Source: CAYMFD01 sp964389475 (GTDB taxonomy: Bacteria; Bacteroidota; Bacteroidia; Chitinophagales; Saprospiraceae). From it: a stretch of 64,000 nt of DNA. The notes below the pieces were generated by a model that was not told the DNA's origin, did not search any database, and worked only from the letters and a program-made list of their open reading frames with translations. Position numbers and translations under genes: made by a program. Shown here one piece after another: positions 47,029 to 55,222 of this stretch; position 1 is the first letter of the stretch; every line of letters begins with the position of its first letter. Location: assembly GCA_964389475.1 (NCBI GenBank), contig CAYMFD010000004.1, positions 1 through 64,000 on the forward strand. Reading direction: 5' to 3'.

Positions 47029-47036
47029 CAAAAGTA
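47029..47036 (-). promoter_or_regulatory. Candidate -7 promoter element for the yidC operon
   Basis: On the minus strand this reads TACTTTTG, an exact TAnnTTTG match, 29 bases before the yidC ATG. It lies between that start and the terminator of the previous gene, so it would start a separate operon. No TTTG was seen at -33. Confidence 0.4.
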
Positions 47037-47062
47037 CAGCTTTATCACAGGTGGATAGAACT

Positions 47063-47100
47063 AAAAAGGGCATCCGTCGACCGATTATCGACGAATGCCT
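47063..47100 (-). terminator. Rho-independent terminator after the LRR gene
   Basis: On the minus strand AGGCATTCGTCGA pairs with TCGACGGATGCCC around a seven-base loop, followed by TTTTTAG. It lies about 25 bases beyond the stop at 47126 and upstream of the yidC promoter candidate. Confidence 0.75.
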
Positions 47101-47125
47101 CTATTTATCAGCTCATGGCGGAGTC

Positions 47126-48538
47126 TCACCGCTTTATAAATCGTACTCTATTGTTTCTAAAACCATCGGTGGTATTGATCACCAACACGTACATACCCGG
47201 GTGCAGATCGCTAGTACCTACCTGTGTACCCACTCCCGTCAGACAGACCTTACCCTGCATATTATGCACCGTCCAGGCAACATCGTCCGCTGCACCTACT
47301 ATCGCCATGTAGTCGATAGCGGGATTGGGCTGTAGGCTGATGGTAGCTTGTGCTAGCTCTGTTGTGGAGACAGCATCACAAGCTGCCAGGACTTCGGCAG
47401 GACTACTACATCCAGGACCATTGCCCATAATCTCTATATCTCTCACAAGACCTGCTCTTACTCGCTGACATATCGGCTCTACATCACAGTCAGATAGCAT
47501 AGGGCAATTACGAATAGTTAATGCTGGAAAGACGGTACCATTTCTTTCCGAAAAATCACGTGGATAAAAAGTCAGATGTAGTGAGTCGGCACCATCTACC
47601 GCGCTTATATCGGTCAGATTTGGGCAGACGCCAAGGGCCAAACCCGAAAGACTATCATACGAGGGACCGTCCAATGATGTGATAGTAGAAGAGATGCCGA
47701 GATAAGACAGGCAGACATCATCAAGTACATCTAAGTCCGTAAGTGTACTATCTCTTATAGAAAGTCCTATGCAGTAGTCTATCCCTCGTAGAGGAGCATA
47801 ATCTCTAGGTCTGTCAACTCCGAATTGTATCATACCGATAGATCCTCCTCGCTCCACACCTGACAAATCCAATAAATCATTTGTAAAGACTCTCAATAGG
47901 CCGATACTACCATCCTCTAACCTGGTAAGATCAAATATCTCGTCCATGCTCGTGACACTAGTGCTATCACGCAATACAAAATGATAAACCTGTTCCAAAC
48001 TACTTAAACCCCTCAATCCAATAGGCGAAGAAAGCTGCAAGTCGTAGATGACAGTCACCTGCTCCAGTCCGCTCAAGTCAGGAAAAGTAGGGGACTGGGG
48101 TAACGACAAAAAGCCTATCGTATCTAACAGTGGGAAGTCACCGAGTCGAACCATGGAAGGATTATTTCTGATAGTCCAATTACCTTTAATTGTCCTCAGA
48201 GAGTCTAGTCCGTCAAAGCTCTCAAGCAATGGGTTATCCTCAATTGTAAAACTATTCAAAACGTCACAGCTCCTCAAGCCAGTCAAATCAGTGAGGCTGG
48301 TATTAGTGATAGATATCCTACCAAATTTTGCATCTCTTAAGGATTGAAGACTGTTAATCTCCTCTCCCTCGACGAAAAGACCTACAGTAGACAGATCACA
48401 TGTGTCGTACTTAACACCAAATGAGTCTATCTGAGACTGACTGACTAAATATAAAGCCGAAAAGGGGGAAGGACACTGCGCCTGCAAGCTAATGGTAAAT
48501 ACAACCGCTATAAGAATGGTTGCTATAAAATACCTCAT
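47126..48538 (-). CDS. Leucine-rich-repeat / receptor-L-like T9SS protein
   Basis: I choose the ATG at 48538 (MRYFIATILIAVVFTISLQAQ, a clean signal peptide, two bases after the upstream stop) over 48574. The product is 470 aa. About a dozen irregular leucine-rich or receptor-L-like units (LTDLTGLRSCDVL, SFDGLDSLRTI, DLSGLEQVTV, LSGLALGVCPNLTDI) form the body. They resemble the secreted L-domain proteins common in Bacteroidota. A T9SS type A sorting domain ends it (SLQPNPAIDYMAIVG ... GMYVLVINTTDGF). It is probably a surface binding protein. Transcription likely starts upstream of the small cysteine-rich gene. Confidence 0.88.
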   Translation of the reverse strand: MRYFIATILIAVVFTISLQAQCPSPFSALYLVSQSQIDSFGVKYDTCDLSTVGLFVEGEEINSLQSLRDAKFGRISITNTSLTDLTGLRSCDVLNSFTIEDNPLLESFDGLDSLRTIKGNWTIRNNPSMVRLGDFPLLDTIGFLSLPQSPTFPDLSGLEQVTVIYDLQLSSPIGLRGLSSLEQVYHFVLRDSTSVTSMDEIFDLTRLEDGSIGLLRVFTNDLLDLSGVERGGSIGMIQFGVDRPRDYAPLRGIDYCIGLSIRDSTLTDLDVLDDVCLSYLGISSTITSLDGPSYDSLSGLALGVCPNLTDISAVDGADSLHLTFYPRDFSERNGTVFPALTIRNCPMLSDCDVEPICQRVRAGLVRDIEIMGNGPGCSSPAEVLAACDAVSTTELAQATISLQPNPAIDYMAIVGAADDVAWTVHNMQGKVCLTGVGTQVGTSDLHPGMYVLVINTTDGFRNNRVRFIKR

Positions 48539-48540
48539 AT

Positions 48541-49017
48541 CTAATAGCAATTGTAGTAATATTGTGTCTGACACAAAACTTGACCAGTGCTAAAGTCCGT
48601 GATTGTAATAAATATATCCTGTTGAACACCACTAGTGCCATAATTGGTACCGAGGTTAAAGAAACCTCTACCAAATGGGTTTGTAGTCGGATTTATGTCC
48701 TGAAGTGTTGACAAAAAATTACCGTTGACTGTCTGAACACTTCCACTATTGATGCCCTCGTCCTCTCCATCTAAAGAAATATCAACTACTTGACCGTTTG
48801 CCAAGCCTGGACATTCCCAATAGATGTAACAGCCGTCATTCTCGCCTGAAAAAGGAGCAAAGTCCTGAGGTTGACAATAGAAAAAGAAAGTACATGGCCC
48901 ACAATTTACTGAGCAACCTTGCGGCTCACCTTGTTGATTTACTGCATTAAGGCAAGTCTCATCTGTCGATCCACAATCAAAAGATAATTGGGCAGCTACA
49001 TCACTTGGCCATAGCAT
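48541..49017 (-). CDS. Small cysteine-rich secreted protein, start region doubtful
   Basis: The product is at least 158 aa, with about ten cysteines and many aromatic residues (CSVNCGPCTFFFYC, CYIYWECPG), ending QYYYNCY. The only in-frame start is the ATG at 49017, which gives MLWPSDVAAQ. That lacks a proper signal peptide although AAQ looks like a cleavage site. Upstream in the same frame lie Ser-Leu-Leu-Leu-Leu and then a stop. A nearby ATGAAATT at 49039-49032 would join that hydrophobic core if the A run had a different length, so a one- or two-base error or frameshift near 49034-49036 is likely. It lacks a T9SS sorting domain and sits two bases before the LRR gene. The family is unknown. 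Confidence 0.6.
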   Translation of the reverse strand: MLWPSDVAAQLSFDCGSTDETCLNAVNQQGEPQGCSVNCGPCTFFFYCQPQDFAPFSGENDGCYIYWECPGLANGQVVDISLDGEDEGINSGSVQTVNGNFLSTLQDINPTTNPFGRGFFNLGTNYGTSGVQQDIFITITDFSTGQVLCQTQYYYNCY

Positions 49018-49078
49018 TAGAAGGAGAAGAGAATTTCATACTAAATATTTTAAATGAGTTAAAACTCTCGCAATTTAA

Positions 49079-49118
49079 ATAAAAAAAGGTATTCATCAAC
49101 ATTTCGTCGACGAATACC
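49079..49118 (-). terminator. Rho-independent terminator after the thiolase gene
   Basis: On the minus strand AGGTATTC (49118-49111) pairs perfectly with GAATACCT (49093-49086), with further partial pairing inside, followed by TTTTTTATTT. It lies about 30 bases beyond the stop codon at 49148. Confidence 0.75.
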
Positions 49119-49147
49119 TCTACTTTATAAGATTATGCCGCTAGTTA

Positions 49148-50326
49148 TCAGACTCTTTTGATCACAATGGCGCTAGCACCACCACCGCCATTACAGAGGG
49201 TAGCACAGCCTAGTTCACCATCATGCTGACTGAGCACGTGGCCTAGGGTGGTGACGATCCGAGCACCTGAGGCGCCGAGCGGATGTCCGAGTGAGACGGC
49301 ACCACCATGGATGTTGACGATATCCTCTGAGATACCCAACTTCTGGTTAAAGGCCATTGTCACTACAGAGAATGCCTCATTGACCTCATAGTAGTCGATG
49401 TCACCCTTGCTGAGGCCTGCTCGCTCGAGGGCCAGTGGTGCCGCCAGCGTAGGAGCGGTGGTAAACCACTGAGGCTCATGCGCTGCATCAGCAAATGATA
49501 CGATCTCTGCTAGTGGCTTGAGACCATGCGCCTTGACCGCGTCTTCGCTAGCGATAATGAGGGCTGATGCGCCGTCATTGATGGTACTAGCATTAGCAGC
49601 TGTCACGGTACCGTCCTTGGTGAAGGCTGGCCTTAGGGCTGGTATCTTTTCAAACTTGACCTTCTTGTACTCCTCATCCTCTGCGACTACTACGTCATCA
49701 CCTCTACGCTGTGGTATAGATACGGGTATGATCTCATCCTTAAAGTGACCCGCCTCTGTCGCAGCAGCGGCACGCTTGTATGACTGTATGGCAAAAGCAT
49801 CTTGCGCCTCTCGACTGATGCCAAACTCTGTAGCCGTAGCATCCGCGTAGATACCCATGGCCTGATGGTCGTAGGCATCGTTTAGTCCGTCTTTCTGTAG
49901 ACCATCTACGAGCTCTACCCCACCGAACTTACTACCCCATCGAGCCTTGGTCGCGTAGTAGGGTATATTGCTCATGCTCTCCATACCACCAGCTACCATG
50001 ATCTCGGCGTGACCGAGCATAACCGACTGAGCAGCTAGCATGATGGTCTTCATACCAGACGAGCAGACCTTGTTGACGGTCGTACATGGGACGGTATTGG
50101 GTATCGCAGCACCGATAGCTGCCTGCCTCGCTGGAGCCTGCCCTACATTAGACTGTACTACATTACCAAAGTATACTTCTTGCACAGCATCGGCTGCGAC
50201 GCCAGCTCGATCTAGAGCACCCTTGATGGCGATAGACCCTAGCTGCGGGGCTGATAACTTGGATAGAGCTCCTCCGAAACTACCCATCGGAGTCCTCACT
50301 GCTGATACGATATAGACCTTCTTCAC
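49148..50326 (-). CDS. Acetyl-CoA acetyltransferase (thiolase)
   Basis: The 392-residue enzyme is of thiolase II length. It condenses two acetyl-CoA or cleaves acetoacetyl-CoA in fatty-acid, ketone or polyhydroxyalkanoate metabolism. The three catalytic residues are in place: Cys88 in NKVCSSGMK, His348 in SLGHPLGASGAR and Cys378 in LCNGGGGAS. It is a single transcription unit with its own terminator. No hydroxyacyl-CoA dehydrogenase or other beta-oxidation gene is adjacent, so whether it acts in biosynthesis or degradation cannot be told. Confidence 0.95.
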   Translation of the reverse strand: MKKVYIVSAVRTPMGSFGGALSKLSAPQLGSIAIKGALDRAGVAADAVQEVYFGNVVQSNVGQAPARQAAIGAAIPNTVPCTTVNKVCSSGMKTIMLAAQSVMLGHAEIMVAGGMESMSNIPYYATKARWGSKFGGVELVDGLQKDGLNDAYDHQAMGIYADATATEFGISREAQDAFAIQSYKRAAAATEAGHFKDEIIPVSIPQRRGDDVVVAEDEEYKKVKFEKIPALRPAFTKDGTVTAANASTINDGASALIIASEDAVKAHGLKPLAEIVSFADAAHEPQWFTTAPTLAAPLALERAGLSKGDIDYYEVNEAFSVVTMAFNQKLGISEDIVNIHGGAVSLGHPLGASGARIVTTLGHVLSQHDGELGCATLCNGGGGASAIVIKRV

Positions 50327-50567
50327 TCGCTACTTTTTTCTTTGATTTACAATTAAAATACTGGTTGAGAAACCGAAGATAATGCATCTACGGCATAAGC
50401 GACACTAGCACTGTTTATCAGCAGATTACAAATTATAGATTGGTATAATTTTTGATTCCCATATGTGTAATCCGTAGACTTGCTAAATCTACTTAATACA
50501 TTATTAACTAACCCCTTGACGTTAACTTACGTCTAGAGAGTATATGAGCAGCTACACAACGCATATT

Positions 50568-51719
50568 ATGAAGAACTTACTTTTTGTCCTAGCGATAATA
50601 ATAACTGGCACCTCGACGACGACCGCCCAGGTGGAGTCGGAGGCAGGCTTTATGTATGTAAAGGCCAAGTATCTCTATGACACTGACCGTCACGACGATG
50701 CGATACGAGAGTTTAACAAGGTCATCAAACTCGACCCCAAGCACGAAGACGTCCTACTGCTACGTGCGAGTAGCAAGTATGCCCTAGCGGCGTACCGAGG
50801 TGCAGAGACGGACGTACTTGAGTATATCAAACTCAAGGGTATCAGCCCATACGCTACCCTACTACTAGGCAAGGCGCAGATGGCACTAGATAACGTAGAT
50901 GCAGCAGCAGTGACCCTCAAGTCAGCCGCCGCACTAGCACCTAGCGACCCTAGCCCAGCAGAACTACTAGGAGATATCGCCGAAGAAGAGGGCGAGCTAC
51001 TTACTGCCTGCTCACACTACAAGACGGCGAGCAAGCTTGGTAGCACTACCGCTAAAAACAAGGCCATCAAGATATGCGCCGACGTAGATGAGGTACGACC
51101 TCCCAAACCCAAAAAAGAAAAGCCGATGTCTGTAGGTGAGAAACTGAGTGACAAGAAGGATCGTGTAGAAGATGTCGTCAAGCAAGAGAAGGAAAATCCG
51201 ATCGAAGTGGTAGCTGATCCTGACCTCAATACAGATCGTCCAGCGCAGAAGGAGCCGATCCTAGATAAGAACCCCGAAGAAACTAAGCGCCTCAAGGAAG
51301 CTGCAGAGGCTGCTGCTAGTGGTGGCACAACAGCTCAGTCTGGTAGTACCTCACCTACAGAAGAGATCGAAGAAGTAGTTGAAGAAGAGGAAGAGAAAGT
51401 CGAAATCGATGATACGCCACGTATGCTGGACATCGACGAAGATCTAACGATCAAGATACAGGGTCAGGGACTGGGTAATCGCGATCTAGAGGACCAACCA
51501 AACATCCTGATACTATCGGAGTCAGATGGTGTCGTAGCCATCGACGTATGTGTCAGTAAGAAAGGTATTGTCACTTCTGCCAACTACAATCAGAAGGCAT
51601 CGACTCTCGACAAAAAGTCACTGATCTCGCTAGCTATACGTAAGAGCAAAGACTTTGTATTTGGCAAGGGTACCGATGATCAGTGTGGTACGCTGTACTA
51701 CATGATCAAGGGTAGTTAG
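50568..51719 (+). CDS. TPR protein with TonB-like C-terminal domain
   Basis: I prefer the ATG at 50568 (MKNLLFVLAIIITGTSTTTAQ, a signal peptide) over the upstream ATG at 50544. The product is 383 aa. Three or four TPR units (about 20-140, with YLYDTDRHDDAIREFNKVIK and LDNVDAAAVTLKSAA) are followed by a long acidic, low-complexity linker (about 165-295, with EEIEEVVEEEEEKVE). A C-terminal domain follows (about 300-383) with the TonB/energy-transducer pattern GQGLGNRDL ... AIDVCVSKKGIVTSA ... DFVFGKGTDDQCGT. It lacks the usual TonB transmembrane anchor, so a scaffold role in the periplasm is as likely as energy transduction. Its terminator is shared with the convergent DUF3276 gene. Confidence 0.78.
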   Translation: MKNLLFVLAIIITGTSTTTAQVESEAGFMYVKAKYLYDTDRHDDAIREFNKVIKLDPKHEDVLLLRASSKYALAAYRGAETDVLEYIKLKGISPYATLLLGKAQMALDNVDAAAVTLKSAAALAPSDPSPAELLGDIAEEEGELLTACSHYKTASKLGSTTAKNKAIKICADVDEVRPPKPKKEKPMSVGEKLSDKKDRVEDVVKQEKENPIEVVADPDLNTDRPAQKEPILDKNPEETKRLKEAAEAAASGGTTAQSGSTSPTEEIEEVVEEEEEKVEIDDTPRMLDIDEDLTIKIQGQGLGNRDLEDQPNILILSESDGVVAIDVCVSKKGIVTSANYNQKASTLDKKSLISLAIRKSKDFVFGKGTDDQCGTLYYMIKGS

Positions 51720-51746
51720 TAGTTGATACTAACAACGGCAATAATA

Positions 51747-51784
51747 AAGAAAGGCGCTGGAGTATTATCTCAAGCGCCTTTCTT
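51747..51784. terminator. Bidirectional terminator between convergent genes
   Basis: AAGAAAGGCGCT (51747-51758) and AGCGCCTTTCTT (51773-51784) are exact reverse complements around a 14-base loop. T-rich sequence follows on the right and A-rich sequence precedes on the left, so it can stop transcription from both the plus-strand TPR gene and the minus-strand DUF3276 gene. Confidence 0.8.
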
Positions 51785-51805
51785 CATTATTCTATCACGA
51801 ACCTG

Positions 51806-52195
51806 CTACCAAGCCATATCATCATCGGATGTCGACTTTTCTGCTGGTTCCGCAGTTTCGTTATTGCTTTCTGCTTCTCGCTCTAGGGCTTTCTCTTTTT
51901 CCCACTCCTCCTGCCTACGTTCGAACTGGTCGTAGTCAAAGTCCGGCATGAGCTCATCTTTGACGTGGTCCACGGTCTCGTTGAGTTTCTTGACAAAGCG
52001 ATTGAAGTCCTCCTTGTAGAGGAAAATCTTGTGCCTCTCGTAACCGTCTCCCTCATACCTTCGGGTACTTTCGGTCAATGTGATATAATAGTCCTCACCC
52101 TTGGTCTGTCTTACATCAAAAAAATAGGTCCGTCTCTTACCCGCTCGTAATTTTTCAGAGTAAACGGTCTCTTGTTTGTTGTCTCCGTACGCCAC
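51806..52195 (-). CDS. DUF3276 (Pur-alpha-like) nucleic-acid-binding protein
   Basis: The protein of about 129 aa has the DUF3276 core YSEKLRAGKRRTYFFDVRQTKG followed by YYITLTESTRRYEG and HKIFLYKEDFNRF. It is a bacterial version of the Pur-alpha single-stranded DNA/RNA-binding fold. An acidic tail ends in SDDDMAW. The open frame extends to 52252, but no ATG lies upstream. The GTG at 52195 fits best because a full promoter match (52240-52269) overlaps the longer frame. It lies between the TPR gene and the ABC exporter gene. Confidence 0.75.
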   Translation of the reverse strand: MAYGDNKQETVYSEKLRAGKRRTYFFDVRQTKGEDYYITLTESTRRYEGDGYERHKIFLYKEDFNRFVKKLNETVDHVKDELMPDFDYDQFERRQEEWEKEKALEREAESNNETAEPAEKSTSDDDMAW

Positions 52196-52239
52196 AGCTA
52201 TCAATATTTTAAATTGGATCAGTGATCCGTGGTTCAACA

Positions 52240-52269
52240 CAAAAATAGCCAAAAAAGCGAGCTGCCAAA
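52240..52269 (-). promoter_or_regulatory. Promoter with -33 and -7 for DUF3276 gene
   Basis: On the minus strand TTTG (52269-52266) is followed after 18 bases by TATTTTTG (52247-52240), an exact match to TAnnTTTG. It begins just after the end of the ABC exporter gene (52274) and decides the downstream start of the DUF3276 gene. Confidence 0.6.
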
Positions 52270-52273
52270 ATCA

Positions 52274-54043
52274 TCAATCTGTAAGATCCACAACCTGCTG
52301 CTGATTAAGCATCTCTGCGTAGATACCACCACGATCTACCAACTGCCTATGGGTACCCTCCTCAGCGATCCGTCCCTCCTCGAGTACGATGATCTTATCA
52401 TAGTCGGTCAGGCTATTGAGCCTATGCGTGATCACGATGGCGGTCTTGTCAGCGAGAGCCCCGTTGAGGTACTCGAGTATCTGTTGCTCCGTCTTTGTAT
52501 CTACGGCTGATAGTGCATCATCTAGTAGTACGATGTCTGGATGCTTGATAAATGCCCGAGCGATGCTGACTCGTTGTTTCTGACCACCACTTAATGTAAC
52601 GCCTCGCTCCCCTACCTTGGTGTCGAACTGCTCTGGCAGGGTCTCAATATCATCTCGCACCGCTGCGAAGTCGGCATAACGCTTGATATCCTCCTCACTA
52701 GACTCTCTAGCACCTAAGGCGATATTAGTCGATACTTTCTCACTAAACAAAAAGACATCCTGCGGCACATAGCCGATCTTACGACGTAGGAGGTCGAGAT
52801 TATGCGCCTTGACATCGACATCATCTATCATTATACGTCCGCTCGTCACATCATATAGTCGGAGTATGAGGTCAGCCACGGTGCTCTTACCACTCGCTGT
52901 ACGGCCTACGATGGCTAGCTTCTGACCCGCCTCAAGGTCAAAGGAGACATTATCAAGGGCCTTGATCCCTGTGTCGGGATATACATAGGTTACATTTTCA
53001 AAAGTGATCTTACCCTCCACGTTATAGACATCAGAGGTAGGATTAGTAATCTCGGGAGCAGTCTGCAAGAGGTAGTTGATCCTCTTCTGCGAGGCCTCAG
53101 CCTCCTGTATGATGCTTGCTATCCACCCGATGGCAGTAACGGGCCACGTCAGCATATTGACGTAGATGATAAACTCTGCGATATTACCATAACTGATGGT
53201 ACCCTTGGTCACCTCGATACCTCCCACGTAGATGACCACCAGACTACTGAGGCTCACCATCAGTATCATCAGTGGATGAAAGAAGGCCTTAATACGTGCC
53301 AGCTCTAGCGACTTGGACTTGTAGATATCACTCTGATCGTCGAAATAATTAACAAACTGGTCCTCCTTGGTATATGACTTGACGACGCGGATACCAGCAT
53401 ACACCTCCTGTGCGGTGCTCGTCAGCTTAGACAATTGCGATTGTATCTCCTCGCTCTTGAGGTTGATCCGACTACTCACATAGTAGATCGACAAGGACAG
53501 AAAGGGTAATGGTGCTAAGGTGTACAGCGTCAACTTGGGGCTGACCTGTATCATCGCAAAAATTGTGAAGGCAAATAGACAGGTCAGGTTGATACCATAC
53601 AGTAGTGCAGGTCCTAGGTACATCCGCACCTTATTGACATCCTCACTCACCCGAGACATGATGTCGCCGGTCTTATTTCTTTTATAAAAAGCAAGGTCTA
53701 GCCTAGACAGGTGGTCGAACACCTCCTTGCGCATATCGTACTCGATCAGGCGGCTATTGACAATGATCGTCTGCCTCATAAAGTACATAAGTATCCCCTT
53801 GCCTATGCTCAAGGCCAGCACAGTACCAGCGAATAGCAAAAGCCCCTTACCTAGGGTATCTGACAAAGTGCTTACGTCACCATCACCGTCACCGAGGAGG
53901 TCTACGACATAGTTGAGGGCCTTCCTGATCTCTTGAGGAATGAGGATACCCGCATAATTGCTGAGTGCTACGAATACCATCCCAGACAGCATACGCCACC
54001 TGTACTTGACAAAAAATCTATTGAGACTAAAGAGATGGTGCAT
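52274..54043 (-). CDS. ABC exporter half-transporter (MsbA/MdlA-like)
   Basis: The half transporter has six transmembrane helices (about 20-310) fused to an ATPase. I prefer the ATG at 54043 (MHHLFSLNRFFVKYRW; 589 aa) over 54079. Nucleotide motifs are Walker A GRTASGKST, Q-loop PQDVFLFS, signature LSGGQKQR and Walker B IVLLDDALSAVD. After the Walker B Asp the usual catalytic Glu is replaced by Asp (LLDD). That is typical of the degenerate site in heterodimeric exporters such as MdlA/TM287, yet no partner half is next to it. Substrate class (lipid, drug, peptide) cannot be read from the sequence. Confidence 0.85.
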   Translation of the reverse strand: MHHLFSLNRFFVKYRWRMLSGMVFVALSNYAGILIPQEIRKALNYVVDLLGDGDGDVSTLSDTLGKGLLLFAGTVLALSIGKGILMYFMRQTIIVNSRLIEYDMRKEVFDHLSRLDLAFYKRNKTGDIMSRVSEDVNKVRMYLGPALLYGINLTCLFAFTIFAMIQVSPKLTLYTLAPLPFLSLSIYYVSSRINLKSEEIQSQLSKLTSTAQEVYAGIRVVKSYTKEDQFVNYFDDQSDIYKSKSLELARIKAFFHPLMILMVSLSSLVVIYVGGIEVTKGTISYGNIAEFIIYVNMLTWPVTAIGWIASIIQEAEASQKRINYLLQTAPEITNPTSDVYNVEGKITFENVTYVYPDTGIKALDNVSFDLEAGQKLAIVGRTASGKSTVADLILRLYDVTSGRIMIDDVDVKAHNLDLLRRKIGYVPQDVFLFSEKVSTNIALGARESSEEDIKRYADFAAVRDDIETLPEQFDTKVGERGVTLSGGQKQRVSIARAFIKHPDIVLLDDALSAVDTKTEQQILEYLNGALADKTAIVITHRLNSLTDYDKIIVLEEGRIAEEGTHRQLVDRGGIYAEMLNQQQVVDLTD

Positions 54044-54152
54044 AACGGAGATAAGGTGCAACTTAAAGGCAAGATACACCGGTCAAATAAACCAGCATCA
54101 TAATCAATAGTTCGACCCAACAACCACAAAAAGCCCAAAAGCCAAATCAATG

Positions 54153-54160
54153 TATCTTTG
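54153..54160 (+). promoter_or_regulatory. Candidate -7 element for the 347-residue protein gene
   Basis: TATCTTTG matches TAnnTTTG exactly and ends 18 bases before the preferred ATG at 54179. No TTTG was seen at the usual -33 distance. Confidence 0.4.
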
Positions 54161-54178
54161 CGGCCTATAAATGGTCCT

Positions 54179-55222
54179 ATGCATAACTTAAAGGCGGTCT
54201 TTTTCATCCTCATCATAACGCTATTAACCTCAACGATATCAATCACTTACGGCCAGGTCAACTATACGACTGAGCTGGGCAAGACTATCGTAATTGACGA
54301 GAATTATGACTACAAGGGTCTCGTAGAAGAGGCAGGGGCTTACAATGAAGAGGACTCTCCCTTTGAACAACCAGAGAAAAATGTCTACGTCCTAGATCCG
54401 CAGGAAGAGAAGGCTATAGCTAACCTTACTACCGAGGCTGACAAGCGAGAAATCACCGCATACATACGACTGATTAAGTCGCAGAATGATACTACTCAAG
54501 TGTCAACCTCATATGAGCAGAAATACAAACAGGCACGGCAAATCAGTAAGCTCGTAGGTAAGCTGCCCAAGGTCAATGCTGATCGTCGCACCAAGGTATA
54601 CGAGGAGATAGATGAGCTAACGGCCAAGTACAGCGGAGAGGCTATTAAGTCTAGCTTTAGGTCTATGGTAGCGACAGACAAAACGCTTAAACTAGATAAG
54701 CGTCTACCCTTTGACATACTCGCCGAAGATGCCTGCAGTATCGTCTATGACGACTACGATGAGAGCCTTAAGTCCAAACGTAAGGAGACGGTAGCTGCCC
54801 GACTATTTGGGTTTACCCATCCCCGCCTGCGCCGCCACTTTACAGATAGGGACTACATCGAAACCCTCGCTAGTATGGCCAAGATAGGTAGAGACTACTT
54901 CTTGATCCTACGTATAGATATCGCAAGTAAGAGTGCCAGCAAAAACTACGGCGCTATACCTGCTAACGAACGTGTACGTCTCAAGCTGGTCGACGGCTCA
55001 AATGTGTATGGCGTAACGGTGAGCAATCAGATGGGTGTCCTAGAGCAGTATACCGGACATACAATCTACACACCGATCATCAAGATCCATAAAGACGATA
55101 TCAAGCGTCTAGAACGCATAGCTCTAGATGACGTGGGTATCCTATGGACGAGTGGATTTGAAAACTATGAAGTCTACGATATCGACATACTCCAAAATCT
55201 AAGCAAATGCCTAAGACGCTAA
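54179..55222 (+). CDS. Secreted protein of unknown function, leads the miaE-aroC operon
   Basis: The ATG at 54179 gives a good signal peptide (MHNLKAVFFILIITLLTSTISITYGQ); the longer frame starts with TTG inside the promoter motif. The 347-residue product is mostly hydrophilic, with a Lys/Arg-rich middle and beta-rich segments near the end (DYFLILRIDIASKS, NVYGVTVSNQMGVL, HTIYTPIIKI). I recognise no family. It overlaps miaE by 16 bases, so the two are translationally linked even though the products act in different places. Confidence 0.75.
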   Translation: MHNLKAVFFILIITLLTSTISITYGQVNYTTELGKTIVIDENYDYKGLVEEAGAYNEEDSPFEQPEKNVYVLDPQEEKAIANLTTEADKREITAYIRLIKSQNDTTQVSTSYEQKYKQARQISKLVGKLPKVNADRRTKVYEEIDELTAKYSGEAIKSSFRSMVATDKTLKLDKRLPFDILAEDACSIVYDDYDESLKSKRKETVAARLFGFTHPRLRRHFTDRDYIETLASMAKIGRDYFLILRIDIASKSASKNYGAIPANERVRLKLVDGSNVYGVTVSNQMGVLEQYTGHTIYTPIIKIHKDDIKRLERIALDDVGILWTSGFENYEVYDIDILQNLSKCLRR

